From Rubrivivax sp. (lineage in GTDB: Bacteria > Pseudomonadota > Gammaproteobacteria > Burkholderiales > Burkholderiaceae_C): a stretch of 64,000 bases of DNA. Position numbers and translations under genes: made by a program. The notes under the pieces are model-generated. The model was not told the DNA's origin, did no database searches, and was given only the letters and a program-made list of their open reading frames with translations. Location: the NCBI GenBank assembly GCA_030653505.1, contig JAURZK010000038.1:186001-250000 (forward strand), in the 5' to 3' direction. This document shows positions 28,303 through 38,406 of this stretch, in pieces; the first letter of the stretch is position 1; each line of letters starts with the position of its first letter.

Positions 28303-29484
28303 ATGGCGATGCTTCCCTTGCAAGGCATGCTGGTCGTCACGCTGGAACACGCCATCGCGGCGCCGTTTTGCACCCGCCAACTGGCCGACCTGGGCGCTCG
28401 CGTCATCAAGGTCGAACGCCCCGGCGAGGGCGACTTCGCCCGCGCCTACGACACGCGCACGCGCGGCTCGGCCTCGCACTTCGTCTGGTGCAACCGCAGC
28501 AAGGAAAGCCTGACGCTGGACCTGAAGAACCCCGACGCGCGGGCGGTGCTGCAGAAGCTGGTGGAGCGCGCCGACGTGCTGGTGCAGAACCTCGCGCCCG
28601 GTGCGGCCGCACGCATGGGCCTGGACCATGCCAGCCTCGCGCCCGTCAACCCGCGCATCGTGGTGTGCGACATCTCGGGCTACGGCGACGGCGGCCCGTA
28701 CACCGAGAAGAAGGCCTACGACCTGCTGATCCAGAGCGAATCGGGCTTCGTCTCGGTGACCGGCACGCCCGAGCATCCGTCCAAGGCCGGGCTGTCGATC
28801 GCCGACATCGCCGCCGGCATGTACGCCTACAGCAGCGTGCTGGCCGCGCTGCTGGAGCGTGGGCGCACCGGCCGCGGCCAGCGGCTTGAGATCTCGATGC
28901 TCGAGGCGATGTCGGAATGGATGGGCTACCCGCTCTTCTACACCTTCGAAGGCCAGCCGCCGCCGGTGCGTGCCGGTGCCTCGCACGCCGCCATTTACCC
29001 CTACGGCCCCTTCACCTGCGGCGACGGCAAGTCGGTGGTGCTGGGCGTGCAGCACGACCGTGAGTGGACGGCCTTCTGCGACAAGGTGCTGCTGCAGCCG
29101 GCGCTGGCCAAGCAGTACCTGGGCAACGCCAACCGCCTGGCGCAGAAGGACAAGCTGTTCGGCATCATCGACGCCGTGCTTTCCAAGCTGACGGCGGCGC
29201 AGTTGATCGAGCGCCTGGAAGACGCCCAGATCGCCAACGCCCAGCTCAACGAGATGGCCGACCTGTGGAAGCATCCGCAACTGCAGGCGCGCCAGCGCTG
29301 GGCCGAAATCGGCACGCCGGGCGGGCCGGTGCCGGCCTTGTTCCCGCCGCACCACCTGTCGGGTGAGGAGCCGCCCCCGATGGGCCCGGTGCCGGCCCTC
29401 GGCCAGCACACCGATGCCATCCTGGCCGAACTGGGCTACGGCGCGGCCGACATCGCGCGCCTGCGTGCCGAGCGCGCGGTCTGA
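28303..29484 (+). CDS. CaiB/BaiF-family (class III) CoA-transferase
   Basis: 393 residues. Family signatures: ADLGARVIKVERPGEGDFAR near residue 29, the catalytic Asp region in LTLDLKNPDAR / LVQNLAPGAAARMGLD, and YGDGGPYTEKKAYDLLIQSESG. It moves CoA between carboxylic acids (for example succinyl-CoA to a mesaconate-, itaconate- or citramalate-like acid). It starts 4 nt after the dehydrogenase stop and is followed by the MmgE/PrpD gene. The acceptor is not identifiable from sequence. Confidence 0.9.
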   Translation: MAMLPLQGMLVVTLEHAIAAPFCTRQLADLGARVIKVERPGEGDFARAYDTRTRGSASHFVWCNRSKESLTLDLKNPDARAVLQKLVERADVLVQNLAPGAAARMGLDHASLAPVNPRIVVCDISGYGDGGPYTEKKAYDLLIQSESGFVSVTGTPEHPSKAGLSIADIAAGMYAYSSVLAALLERGRTGRGQRLEISMLEAMSEWMGYPLFYTFEGQPPPVRAGASHAAIYPYGPFTCGDGKSVVLGVQHDREWTAFCDKVLLQPALAKQYLGNANRLAQKDKLFGIIDAVLSKLTAAQLIERLEDAQIANAQLNEMADLWKHPQLQARQRWAEIGTPGGPVPALFPPHHLSGEEPPPMGPVPALGQHTDAILAELGYGAADIARLRAERAV

Positions 29485-29500
29485 GCACGAAGGGCTGTTC

Positions 29501-30865
29501 ATGAGCACACAAGACACGCCCTGCGCCACGCTGGCCGCCTTCGCCGCCGGCCTGCAGTTCGACAGCATTCCGGCGCCGGTGCTGCGGCGCACCGAAGACC
29601 TGTTCCTGGACTGGGCTGGCTCCACGCTGGCGGGCAAGAGCGCGCGCGCGGTGCAGGCCATCGAGGCCTATGCGTTGAGCATGGGGCCGGCCGATGGCAG
29701 CGCCGAAGTGCTGATCACGCGGCGCATGACCTCGCCGCATTTCGCCGCCATGGTCAACGCCGCGGCCTCGCATGTGGTCGAGCAGGACGACGTGCACAAC
29801 GGCTCGGTGTTCCACCCGGCGGCGGTGGTCTTTCCGCCCGCGCTGGCGGTGGCGCAGGCCATCGGCGCCAGCGGGCGCGAGTTCCTGGCCGCGGTGGTGG
29901 CGGGCTACGAGGTCGGCATCCGCGTCGGTGAATTCCTCGGCCGTTCGCACTACCGCATCTTCCACACCACCGCCACGGCGGGCACGCTGGCTGCCGCCGC
30001 CGCGACCGGGCGGCTGCTGCGGCTGGACGCGGCGCAGATGCTGCACGCCTTCGGCAGCGCCGGCACGCAGGCGGCCGGGCTGTGGGAATTCCTGCGCGAC
30101 GCCGCCGATTCCAAGCAACTGCACTGCGCCCATGCCGCATCGGCGGGGCTGACCTCGGCCTACCTGGCACAGGCCGGTTTCACCGGCGCGCGCCAGATCC
30201 TCGAAGGCGCGCAGGGCATGGCTGCCGGCATGTCGAGCGACGCCGACCCCGCACGCCTGACCGCCGGGCTGGGCAGCCGCTGGGCGACGGCCGAGACCTC
30301 GTTCAAGTACCACGCCTCGTGTCGGCACACCCACCCCAGCGCCGATGCGCTGCTGCTGCTGATGCGCGAGCACCGGTTGCAGCCCGATGACATCGCCGCC
30401 GTCACCGCGCAGGTGCACCAGGGTGCCATCGACGTGCTCGGCCGCGTCGTCGTGCCCGGCACGGTGCACCAGGCCAAGTTCTCGATGGGCACGGTGCTCG
30501 CCCTGGTGGCCGAACATGGTTATGCCGGCCTGGACGAATTCGACCGCCACTTCCTGGCACCGCGCATCGCCGCCTTGCGCGACAAGGTCACGATGCAGCT
30601 CGACACCGAGGTCGACACGGCCTATCCGCAGCGCTGGATCGGCAAGGTCGTCGTGCGCACGTTGGACGGGCGCACGCTGCAGGCGCGGGTCGACGAGCCC
30701 AAGGGCGACCCGGGCAACACCCTCAGCCGCCCCGAGCTCGAGGACAAGGCGCGCCGTCTTGCCGCCTACGGCGGCGCGGCGACGCCGGCCGAGATGGACG
30801 CGCTGATCGCCAGCACCTGGGGCGTGGCTGACGCTGCCCGCATGGGCCGATGGCTGCCGGCATGA
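29501..30865 (+). CDS. MmgE/PrpD family protein
   Basis: 454 residues from the ATG at 29501. The MmgE/PrpD fold is recognised by DLFLDWAGSTLAGKS near residue 30, AAASHVVEQDDVHNGSVFHP, VAGYEVGIRVGE, FHTTATAGTLAAAAA, and SFKYHASCRHTHPSADA. The family includes 2-methylcitrate dehydratase, cis-aconitate decarboxylase and iminodisuccinate epimerase. Located between a CoA-transferase and a CitE-like lyase, it probably dehydrates or isomerises a di- or tricarboxylic acid. Its stop overlaps the next start (ATGA). Confidence 0.88.
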   Translation: MSTQDTPCATLAAFAAGLQFDSIPAPVLRRTEDLFLDWAGSTLAGKSARAVQAIEAYALSMGPADGSAEVLITRRMTSPHFAAMVNAAASHVVEQDDVHNGSVFHPAAVVFPPALAVAQAIGASGREFLAAVVAGYEVGIRVGEFLGRSHYRIFHTTATAGTLAAAAATGRLLRLDAAQMLHAFGSAGTQAAGLWEFLRDAADSKQLHCAHAASAGLTSAYLAQAGFTGARQILEGAQGMAAGMSSDADPARLTAGLGSRWATAETSFKYHASCRHTHPSADALLLLMREHRLQPDDIAAVTAQVHQGAIDVLGRVVVPGTVHQAKFSMGTVLALVAEHGYAGLDEFDRHFLAPRIAALRDKVTMQLDTEVDTAYPQRWIGKVVVRTLDGRTLQARVDEPKGDPGNTLSRPELEDKARRLAAYGGAATPAEMDALIASTWGVADAARMGRWLPA

Positions 30866-31698
30866 GCACAGCCCTGGCTACAGGCGCGTCGCCACGCGCC
30901 TACCTGTTCGTTCCCGCCGACCGGCCCGAGCGCTACGCCAAGGCGCGCGCTTCGGGCGCCGACGCGGTGATCATCGACCTCGAGGATGCGGTGGCGCCCG
31001 CAGCAAAGGCCGGCGCGCGCGACGCCCTGGCCAATGCGCTGGACGAGGCCACGCCGGTGGTGGTGCGCATCAATGCCGCCGGCACGCCGTGGTTCGAGGA
31101 CGACCTCGAGCTGTGCCGGCACCCCGGCGTGGCGGGTGTGATGCTGCCCAAGGCCGATGGCATCGACGCCGTCTGCAGCGCCTTCGAGGCCTGCTTCAAG
31201 GATGTGCTGGCGATCATCGAATCGGCGCGCGGCGTCGAGCAAGTGCTCCACATTGCGCGTGTGCCGGGCGTCGTGCGGCTGGCCTTCGGCAGCGTCGACC
31301 TGGCGCTGGACCTGGGCATCGACTGCGACCCCGAAGGCACGGAAAGCGAGCTGCTGCATTTCCGTTCGCAGGTGGTGCTGGCCTCGCGCCTGGGCGGGCT
31401 GGACGCGCCGGCCGAGGGCGTCAGCACCGCCATCGACGACGCGGTGCGGCTGCGCGCCGACGCCGAGCGCGCACGGCGCCTGGGTTTCGGCGCCAAGCTG
31501 TGCATCCACCCCAAGCAGGTGGCAACGGTGCAGGCCGCCTTCATGCCCGAGGCCGAACGCGTGGCCTGGGCGCGCCGCGTCTGCGCGGCCTTTGCCGCCG
31601 CCGCCGGGGCTGCCGTGGCCGTCGACGGCCAGATGATCGACAGGCCGCTGCACGAGCGCGCCCTGGCCATCCTGCGCAGCGCCGGTGGCACTGCCTGA
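30862..31698 (+). CDS. HpcH/HpaI-type CoA-ester lyase (CitE-like)
   Basis: 278 residues from the ATG that overlaps the upstream stop. It follows the CitE / malyl-CoA / citramalyl-CoA lyase pattern: LFVPADRPERYAKA, IIDLEDAVAP (metal and base acids), VVVRINAAGTPW (Arg), AIIESARGV (Glu) and KLCIHPKQV near the C terminus. It cleaves a 3-hydroxy-acyl-CoA such as citramalyl- or malyl-CoA to acetyl-CoA and a 2-oxoacid. The next gene starts 27 nt downstream. Confidence 0.9.
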   Translation: MSTALATGASPRAYLFVPADRPERYAKARASGADAVIIDLEDAVAPAAKAGARDALANALDEATPVVVRINAAGTPWFEDDLELCRHPGVAGVMLPKADGIDAVCSAFEACFKDVLAIIESARGVEQVLHIARVPGVVRLAFGSVDLALDLGIDCDPEGTESELLHFRSQVVLASRLGGLDAPAEGVSTAIDDAVRLRADAERARRLGFGAKLCIHPKQVATVQAAFMPEAERVAWARRVCAAFAAAAGAAVAVDGQMIDRPLHERALAILRSAGGTA

Positions 31699-31724
31699 AT
31701 CACAACGCAACGAAGGAAACCTTC

Positions 31725-32510
31725 ATGGCCCGAAAGACTAAACCCATCCGCTCGGACATCGCCTGGAGCACGCACGACAGGATCGAGGTCCACGGCAAGA
31801 GCCTGCCCGACGAACTGCTGGGCCACATCAACCTGGGCGACATGGCCTTTCTGCAGATCCTGGGGCGCATGCCGACGCCGCCGGAGTCGAGGCTGTTCAA
31901 CGCGGTGGCGGTGACGCTGGTCGAACATGGCATCACGCCCAGCGCACTGGCTGCGCGGCTGACCTACGCTGGCGCCCCCGAATCGCTGCAGGCCGCAGTG
32001 GCGGCCGGGCTGTGCGGCCTGGGCACGGTGTTCGTGGGTTCCACCGAGGGCACCGCGAAGATGCTGTATGAGGCGCTGCCGCCCGGCACGAAAGGCGCCG
32101 ACCTGGAGAAGATTGCGGTTGAGGTCGTTGCCGGTTTCCGCGCCCGGGGCCAGATCGTCCCCGGCCTGGGCCACCCGCTGCACAAGCCCGTGGACCCGCG
32201 CGCACCGCGACTGTTCCAGATCGCCAAAGAGAACGGCTACTCGGGCGACTACATCAAGCTCGAGCAGCTGATCTGCGCCGAGGCCGAGCGCCTGTCGGGC
32301 AAGATGCTGCCGGTCAATGCCACCGGTGCGATCGGTGCCATCTGCTGCGAGCTCGGTCTGCCATGGAAGATCGTGCGCGGCATCGGGGTGCTGGCGCGCG
32401 CCATCGGCCTGGTCGGCCACATCCTCGAGGAGAGCAACAACCCGATGGCCATCGAGATCTGGCAGCGGGTGGAAGACGAAGCGACAGCGCACATCCGTCC
32501 TGGCGCCTGA
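31725..32510 (+). CDS. Citryl-CoA lyase / short citrate-synthase-like protein
   Basis: 261 residues with GAAGGAAA upstream of the ATG. The C-terminal citrate-synthase-like core shows [18 protein letters not shown] (active-site His and Asp region) and [17 protein letters not shown]. It is much shorter than citrate synthase (about 430), as in stand-alone citryl-CoA lyases, and the N terminus [19 protein letters not shown] fits that group. It catalyses retro-Claisen cleavage or condensation of a citryl-CoA-like compound. As last gene of the operon, it makes a two-lyase pathway next to the CitE-like gene. Confidence 0.87.
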   Translation: MARKTKPIRSDIAWSTHDRIEVHGKSLPDELLGHINLGDMAFLQILGRMPTPPESRLFNAVAVTLVEHGITPSALAARLTYAGAPESLQAAVAAGLCGLGTVFVGSTEGTAKMLYEALPPGTKGADLEKIAVEVVAGFRARGQIVPGLGHPLHKPVDPRAPRLFQIAKENGYSGDYIKLEQLICAEAERLSGKMLPVNATGAIGAICCELGLPWKIVRGIGVLARAIGLVGHILEESNNPMAIEIWQRVEDEATAHIRPGA

Positions 32511-32544
32511 TCGGCCCATTTCACCCTACCGAAGCGGTACCACC

Positions 32545-33555
32545 ATGTCCGAGCTCACAAGCCCCGTTGCCCAGCCGATCGAGCTGTTCCGCCCCGTCCC
32601 GCGTCAGAAGGCCGGCGGCGCAGCGCAGCGCTGGCCGGTCGACGCCGTGGCCGCGCTGTTCGAGCTGCCCTTCAACGACCTGATCTTCCGCGCCCAGCAG
32701 GTGCACCGCGAGCACTTCGATGCCAACGAAGTGCAGCTGTCGACGCTGCTGTCGATCAAGACCGGTGGCTGCGAAGAGGACTGCGGCTATTGCCCGCAGT
32801 CGGTGCACTACGACACCGGGCTCGAGGCCACCAAGCTGCTGGATCCGGCCATGGTGGCCGCCGCGGCGCGCGCCGCGCGCGAGCAGGGCGCGTCGCGCTT
32901 CTGCATGGGCGCGGCCTGGCGAGCGCCCAAGGACCGCGACATCGAGAAGGTGGCCGAACTGGTGCGCGTGGTCAAGGCCGAGGGGCTGGAGGCCTGCTGC
33001 ACGCTGGGCATGTTGACCGACACCCAGGCGCATGCGCTGAAGGAGGCCGGCCTGGACTACTACAACCACAACCTCGACACCGCGCCCGAGGCCTACGGGC
33101 GCTTCATCTCCACACGCACCTACGACGACCGCTTGCAGACCCTGCAGAGCGTGCGCGAGGCCGGCATCAACGTCTGCTGCGGCGGCATCGTCGGCATGGG
33201 TGAATCGCGCCGCGAGCGCGCCGGCCTGGTGGCGCAGATCGCCAATCTCGACCCCTACCCGCAGTCGGTGCCCATCAACCAGCTGGTGCAGGTGGAAGGC
33301 ACGCCGCTGCACGGCACCGAGGTGCTCGATCCCTTCGAGTTCGTCCGCACCATCGCCGTGGCGCGCATCACCATGCCCAAGGCCCGCGTGCGCCTATCGG
33401 CGGGGCGCCAGCAGATGGGCGAGGCGGTGCAGGCGCTGTGCTTCCTGGCCGGCGCCAACTCCATCTTCTACGGCGACAAGCTGCTGACCACCGGCAACCC
33501 CGACTGGGCGGCCGACCAGCGCCTGCTCGGCGCGCTGGGCATCGCGGCGCGCTGA
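32545..33555 (+). CDS. bioB: Biotin synthase
   Basis: 336 residues from the ATG at 32545. The radical SAM motif CEEDCGYC (CxxxCxxC) is near residue 75, followed by [17 protein letters not shown] (a [2Fe-2S] Cys), [10 protein letters not shown], and C-terminal [10 protein letters not shown] with the Arg ligand. It inserts sulfur into dethiobiotin, the last step of biotin synthesis. It is unlinked from bioADF (28 kb apart) and instead precedes panD by 23 nt. Confidence 0.96.
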   Translation: MSELTSPVAQPIELFRPVPRQKAGGAAQRWPVDAVAALFELPFNDLIFRAQQVHREHFDANEVQLSTLLSIKTGGCEEDCGYCPQSVHYDTGLEATKLLDPAMVAAAARAAREQGASRFCMGAAWRAPKDRDIEKVAELVRVVKAEGLEACCTLGMLTDTQAHALKEAGLDYYNHNLDTAPEAYGRFISTRTYDDRLQTLQSVREAGINVCCGGIVGMGESRRERAGLVAQIANLDPYPQSVPINQLVQVEGTPLHGTEVLDPFEFVRTIAVARITMPKARVRLSAGRQQMGEAVQALCFLAGANSIFYGDKLLTTGNPDWAADQRLLGALGIAAR

Positions 33556-33578
33556 CTGCTTCACCTGGAGACATCGCC

Positions 33579-33962
33579 ATGTACCGCCAGATGCTGAAGT
33601 CCAAGATCCACCGCGCGACGGTGACCGCCTGCGAGCTGCACTACGAGGGTTCCTGCGCCATCGACCTCGACCTGCTGGAAGCCGCCAATCTGCGCGAGAA
33701 CGAGCAGGTCCACATCTGGAACATCGCCAACGGCGAACGCTTCATCACCTACGCCATCTGCGGGCAGCGCGGCAGCGGCATCATCTCGCTCAACGGCTCG
33801 GCGGCGCGTCGCGCGGCGCTGGGCGACCTGATCATCATCGCGGCCTTCGGCTGGGTGGCCGAGTCCGCACTGGCACAGCACAAGCCGGATTTGGTGTTCG
33901 TGGACGAACGCAACCGCGTCCGCGAGATCCGCTCCACGATCCCCGAGCAGGGCACCGCATGA
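33579..33962 (+). CDS. panD: Aspartate 1-decarboxylase precursor
   Basis: 127 residues. The self-cleavage site is Gly24-Ser25 in YEGSCAIDL, which yields the pyruvoyl cofactor. [10 protein letters not shown] and [15 protein letters not shown] are typical. It makes beta-alanine from aspartate for pantothenate and CoA. The stop overlaps the panB start (ATGA). Confidence 0.96.
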   Translation: MYRQMLKSKIHRATVTACELHYEGSCAIDLDLLEAANLRENEQVHIWNIANGERFITYAICGQRGSGIISLNGSAARRAALGDLIIIAAFGWVAESALAQHKPDLVFVDERNRVREIRSTIPEQGTA

Positions 33963-34798
33963 GCACCACCGCCACGGTCGCCATGTCCACCGATACCGAG
34001 CGCAAGCCCGTCACCCTGCATCGCTTGCGTCGAATGCTGGCCGAGGGCGAGAAGATCGCCATGCTGACCGCGTACGACGCCAGCTTCGCACGCCTGGCCG
34101 ACGACGCCGGCTTGGACTGCCTGCTGGTGGGCGACTCGCTGGGCATGGTGGTGCAAGGGCGCACAAGCACCGTGCCCGTCACGCTGGACGAGGTGGCCTA
34201 CCACCTGCGCTGCGTCGCCGCAGGCAACCGCCACGCCTGGCTGCTCGGCGATCTGCCCTTCGGCACCTACGAAGCCGGCCCCGAGCAGGCGCTGCGCTCG
34301 AGCGCGGTGCTGCTGCAGGCCGGCGCTCAGATGGTAAAGCTCGAAGGCGGTTGGGCGGTGGAGACCGTGCGCTTCCTGGTCGCGCGTGGGATCCCGGTCT
34401 GTGCGCATCTGGGCCTGACACCCCAGAGCGCGAATGCGCTCGGCGGCTACCGCGTGCAGGGCCGCGACGCCGCCGCTGCCCAACTGCTGGAACGCAGCGC
34501 CCGCGAGTTCGCAGAGGCGGGCGCGGCGATGCTGGTGCTGGAACTCGTGCCCGCCGCGCTGGCGCTGCGGGTTCAGGTGCAGAACCCGGAACTGGTCGTC
34601 ATCGGCATCGGGGCCGGGGCCGATGTTGCCGGCCAGGTTCTGGTGCTGCACGACATGCTGGGCGTCACGCAGGGCAAGCTGCCGCGTTTTGTGCGCAACT
34701 TCATGGCCGAGGGCGGCAGCATCGGCGATGGGCTGCGACGCTATGTCCAGGCGGTCAAGCAGCGCAGCTTTCCAGACACCACGCTGCACACCTATTGA
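33959..34798 (+). CDS. panB: 3-methyl-2-oxobutanoate hydroxymethyltransferase
   Basis: 279 residues. PanB signatures: [19 protein letters not shown] near residue 35, [12 protein letters not shown] (metal Asp/Ser), [15 protein letters not shown], and AHLGLTPQS. It transfers a hydroxymethyl group from methylene-tetrahydrofolate to 2-oxoisovalerate to form ketopantoate. It overlaps panD by 4 nt and is followed by panC after 21 nt. Confidence 0.95.
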   Translation: MSTTATVAMSTDTERKPVTLHRLRRMLAEGEKIAMLTAYDASFARLADDAGLDCLLVGDSLGMVVQGRTSTVPVTLDEVAYHLRCVAAGNRHAWLLGDLPFGTYEAGPEQALRSSAVLLQAGAQMVKLEGGWAVETVRFLVARGIPVCAHLGLTPQSANALGGYRVQGRDAAAAQLLERSAREFAEAGAAMLVLELVPAALALRVQVQNPELVVIGIGAGADVAGQVLVLHDMLGVTQGKLPRFVRNFMAEGGSIGDGLRRYVQAVKQRSFPDTTLHTY

Positions 34799-35659
<861 letters not shown>

Positions 35660-35880
35660 GCGTGCCCGAGCCTACACGTCACTCCGGGCCCCATGAGGAA
35701 GCCACGCAACCGGCCCGACCGGCTGCCGTAGGTCATTGACACCACCGCCTTCTCGGGCGCCAACAGCGCCACCTTGGCGTCGGACCGTCGTGCCGACAGC
35801 GACCCTATCCAAGAAGGCCTATGACGCGATGGTGACCTGACCGAGTTGCATGCAGTTTCGATGCGCAAATGACCTTCTTG
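35660..35880. other. Junction between core panC and conjugative-element genes; no gene seen
   Basis: No credible gene, tRNA or integrase was found in these 221 nt. The minus-strand open frame through it overlaps panC antisense and resembles nothing known. The core-to-element boundary must lie here or at the very end of panC; no direct repeat could be matched by eye because the other end is outside the window. Confidence 0.5.
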
Positions 35881-36504
35881 CTAGCCCCGCCGGTGGAAGT
35901 GAGGCACCGCCCGGCCGACCAACAGGCTGACCAGGAGCGGCACGCACGGCATCACCAACGGATGCAGCGTCACGGGTGCCACCAGCCCCAGCACCGTGGC
36001 GCACACCGCTACGATGGCTGCGCAGGCATACAACGCAAACAGTTCCGGGTCGTGCTGTAGAAACTCCTTGGACTTGATGAGCCGGGCGAAGCAGCCGTCC
36101 GCCACCACGGCCAATGTGAACGCGAGCAACCAGGGCAGCCACTCCAGCAACGTCGCCAGCCGAAAGCTCGCCAACAGAAACAGCGCGTCGATCGACCGGA
36201 AGTAGGTATTGTTGAACAGGCGCTGGTTCACCGAGGCCATCTGCTGTGCCACGGCGCCATCGACGCCGCCAAGGGCCGGTGCGTCGCTGGATGACGGCAC
36301 CGGCGAGGCCTGGCGCGCAGTGTCCTGAACGCTCAAGGCGCGCGCCAGCATGCGCATCGCTGGCTTGTCACCCCAGAACCGAGCCGCCGCCTCGTGCTCA
36401 GCTCGCAGTTGCGCCAGGAAGCGCTCGGCCGGGTGCGCCGATGGCATGTACAGGACCAAGACCAACAGGCTGACCAGCGACAGCACTGCGACGGCGCGAA
36501 TCAT
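35881..36504 (-). CDS. DUF4400 (TIGR03747-type) integrating conjugative element membrane protein
   Basis: 207 residues with an N-terminal membrane segment (AVLSLVSLLVLVLYM), a soluble loop with FWGDKPAMRM, and a C-terminal pair of hydrophobic segments ending in LLVSLLVGRAVPHFHRRG. The layout, and its place directly after traD with an overlapping ATGA, match the inner-membrane protein that accompanies SXT/PFGI-type TraD. It probably assists coupling-protein or channel assembly. In relatives, type IV secretion genes usually follow; here core sequence follows. Confidence 0.8.
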   Translation of the reverse strand: MIRAVAVLSLVSLLVLVLYMPSAHPAERFLAQLRAEHEAAARFWGDKPAMRMLARALSVQDTARQASPVPSSSDAPALGGVDGAVAQQMASVNQRLFNNTYFRSIDALFLLASFRLATLLEWLPWLLAFTLAVVADGCFARLIKSKEFLQHDPELFALYACAAIVAVCATVLGLVAPVTLHPLVMPCVPLLVSLLVGRAVPHFHRRG

Positions 36505-38405
36505 GGCGCGGTCGAGCTTGCGTTCGCGGCCGGCGGGTCCGGATCAAGAATCGGAAACCGCCCTTTGATGATCCGGCCACCGGAGACGGACGCGAAGTAC
36601 TGCAGGTTGGGCAGCTTGCCTAGCACCTCGGCCGGCACCATTTCCTCGAAACTCTCCGTGAGCTGGGTCGAGTAGCTGGACGAGAAGTCGCCCAGGTGCG
36701 CATCCGCGCCGCTGCTCATGCCCACGCGCATCGTGTGGATCGCCGTCTTGCCGAAGGTCTCGACGACGAAGTCCTGCGTCGGCCTGTCCTTGGTGCGCAG
36801 TGCGATCAGGTTGTTCAGGTTGCCCAGCGCCATGCGCGCTGCGTCTTCGCTGCCCAGGCGCTTGGCTAGGTCGGCCAGTGTCTGCATGGCGCAGGTGGCG
36901 AAGATGCCACCCTCGGCGCCCTTGTTGAGGATCTCGATCAACGGCAGGTTGATGACGTTGGATACCTCATCGACGAACAGCGAGATACGCCGATAGACGC
37001 CAAGGTTGTAGCGCATGCCGGCGCGCGCAGCCTGGTCTGCCAGTGCGAGGGCGCCGATGGCGGTGGCCACCGACGGATCGGGCAGCGAGTCCAGGCACAT
37101 GTAGAGCACGTGCCCGGCGCGCTCGATCTTCTCGAAGTTCATGATCGGCCGCGTGTCGGCGGCATCGAACGGGTCGGGCGACAGGCTGCGCCCCAGGTCG
37201 CCCGAGGTCAGCATCGACAACACAGGCAGCAGGTTGGCGGTGATCTTCTGGTAGTGCTCGCGGTTGTGCCTGAAGGTGCGCACCTGCGCGTCGAGCACCT
37301 TGCTGCGCTGGCTTTGCGCGACGTGGTGCTCGTAGTAGGCGACGAAGGCCATGAGATCGGCGCTGGCGGCTTCAGACGGCCGCTTCATGCTGCCGCGGTG
37401 TGCGTCGTGCAGCATCTTCTTCATGTCCGGCGTCTCGCGCCAGCCGGCGCCGAGCTTGGCGTCGTAGAAGCGGAGCAGCGACGCCTCCAGCACCGGCTCG
37501 ATGCCGCCTTCGATGTACTTGGTGAGCTTGACGAGGTTGGGCCGCTCTTCCAACTCGACGAGCCCCTGCACGACGACGTTGACGGCGTCCCAGCCGAAGG
37601 CCGAGAACGCACCCGCGGTGTCGGGCGGCATGATGGACTGGATGCGCGACGCGATCTCGGTGGGCTTCTGCCAGTTGAAGGTGAAGTCCAGGCGCACGCC
37701 CTTCTCGGGGAAGGCGGGGTGGAACTCCATGAAGGTGTCGGGCTCTCGGTAGTCCTGGCATGCGCGCTCCACCACGCGCCTCAGCCGGCGGCTGTTCTTG
37801 GGGTCGATGACGATCACCACGTCGCCGCGCTTCACCGCCTGAGTGATCAGCGTCGCCAGCGCCACGCCCTTGCCGGACTGGGTGGTGCCGACCAGCAGCG
37901 TGCCGCCCTCGAAGTTCTGCAGCGGCCGGTGCAGCGGCACTTCCCGTGGCTCGACGCCGTGGATGTACGGCAGGCCGATTTCGGCGTCAGGCTGTGGGTG
38001 GCTGTCGTGCCCCAGCCAGCCCAGCAGGCGGGGCGAGACGGCGAATTCGCGGTAGTCCACCTTGGCCAGTTCATAGAGCCGTTGCGAGTGGACCGGCCGC
38101 CATTCGAAGCCGAAGCCCAGGAACACATCGGCGGGGTTCTTGCACCAGCGGGCCAAGGCGGTGGTGCTCATGACTTGGATGCTCCGGCCGCCGAGAGACG
38201 CACGCAGGACCAGAACATTCATCGCCTGCGCGACACGCAGCAGGCCCATCACAAGGCACAGCAGGGCCAACGGCGCGGCAAGGGGGATCGGCAGCCAGCC
38301 AGCTGCGCCGACGGCAGCGAAGAACATCATCGCCAGTGCCCAGACCGCGCCCGCATACAACTCGTAGGCGCGGCGCCACGGCATTTCGTAGCGGCGCATC
38401 AGCAT
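36501..38405 (-). CDS. traD: TraD-type conjugative coupling protein (SXT/TOL subfamily)
   Basis: 634 residues. Two N-terminal membrane helices (about residues 15-60) are followed by a VirD4/TraD motor domain: Walker A GTTQSGKGV near residue 174, Walker B region ISLFVDEVSNVINL, and ATCAMQTLADLAKRLG. It pumps relaxase-bound DNA to the secretion channel at the inner membrane. The start is 1 nt past the traI stop and the stop overlaps the DUF4400 start, so traI-traD-DUF4400 form one transcript. Confidence 0.9.
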   Translation of the reverse strand: MLMRRYEMPWRRAYELYAGAVWALAMMFFAAVGAAGWLPIPLAAPLALLCLVMGLLRVAQAMNVLVLRASLGGRSIQVMSTTALARWCKNPADVFLGFGFEWRPVHSQRLYELAKVDYREFAVSPRLLGWLGHDSHPQPDAEIGLPYIHGVEPREVPLHRPLQNFEGGTLLVGTTQSGKGVALATLITQAVKRGDVVIVIDPKNSRRLRRVVERACQDYREPDTFMEFHPAFPEKGVRLDFTFNWQKPTEIASRIQSIMPPDTAGAFSAFGWDAVNVVVQGLVELEERPNLVKLTKYIEGGIEPVLEASLLRFYDAKLGAGWRETPDMKKMLHDAHRGSMKRPSEAASADLMAFVAYYEHHVAQSQRSKVLDAQVRTFRHNREHYQKITANLLPVLSMLTSGDLGRSLSPDPFDAADTRPIMNFEKIERAGHVLYMCLDSLPDPSVATAIGALALADQAARAGMRYNLGVYRRISLFVDEVSNVINLPLIEILNKGAEGGIFATCAMQTLADLAKRLGSEDAARMALGNLNNLIALRTKDRPTQDFVVETFGKTAIHTMRVGMSSGADAHLGDFSSSYSTQLTESFEEMVPAEVLGKLPNLQYFASVSGGRIIKGRFPILDPDPPAANASSTAP

Positions 38406-38406
38406 G

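Noticed and set aside
27076..29661. Minus-strand open frame of 861 codons
   Set aside because: Antisense to the dehydrogenase, CoA-transferase and start of the MmgE/PrpD gene, all of which have clear motifs.
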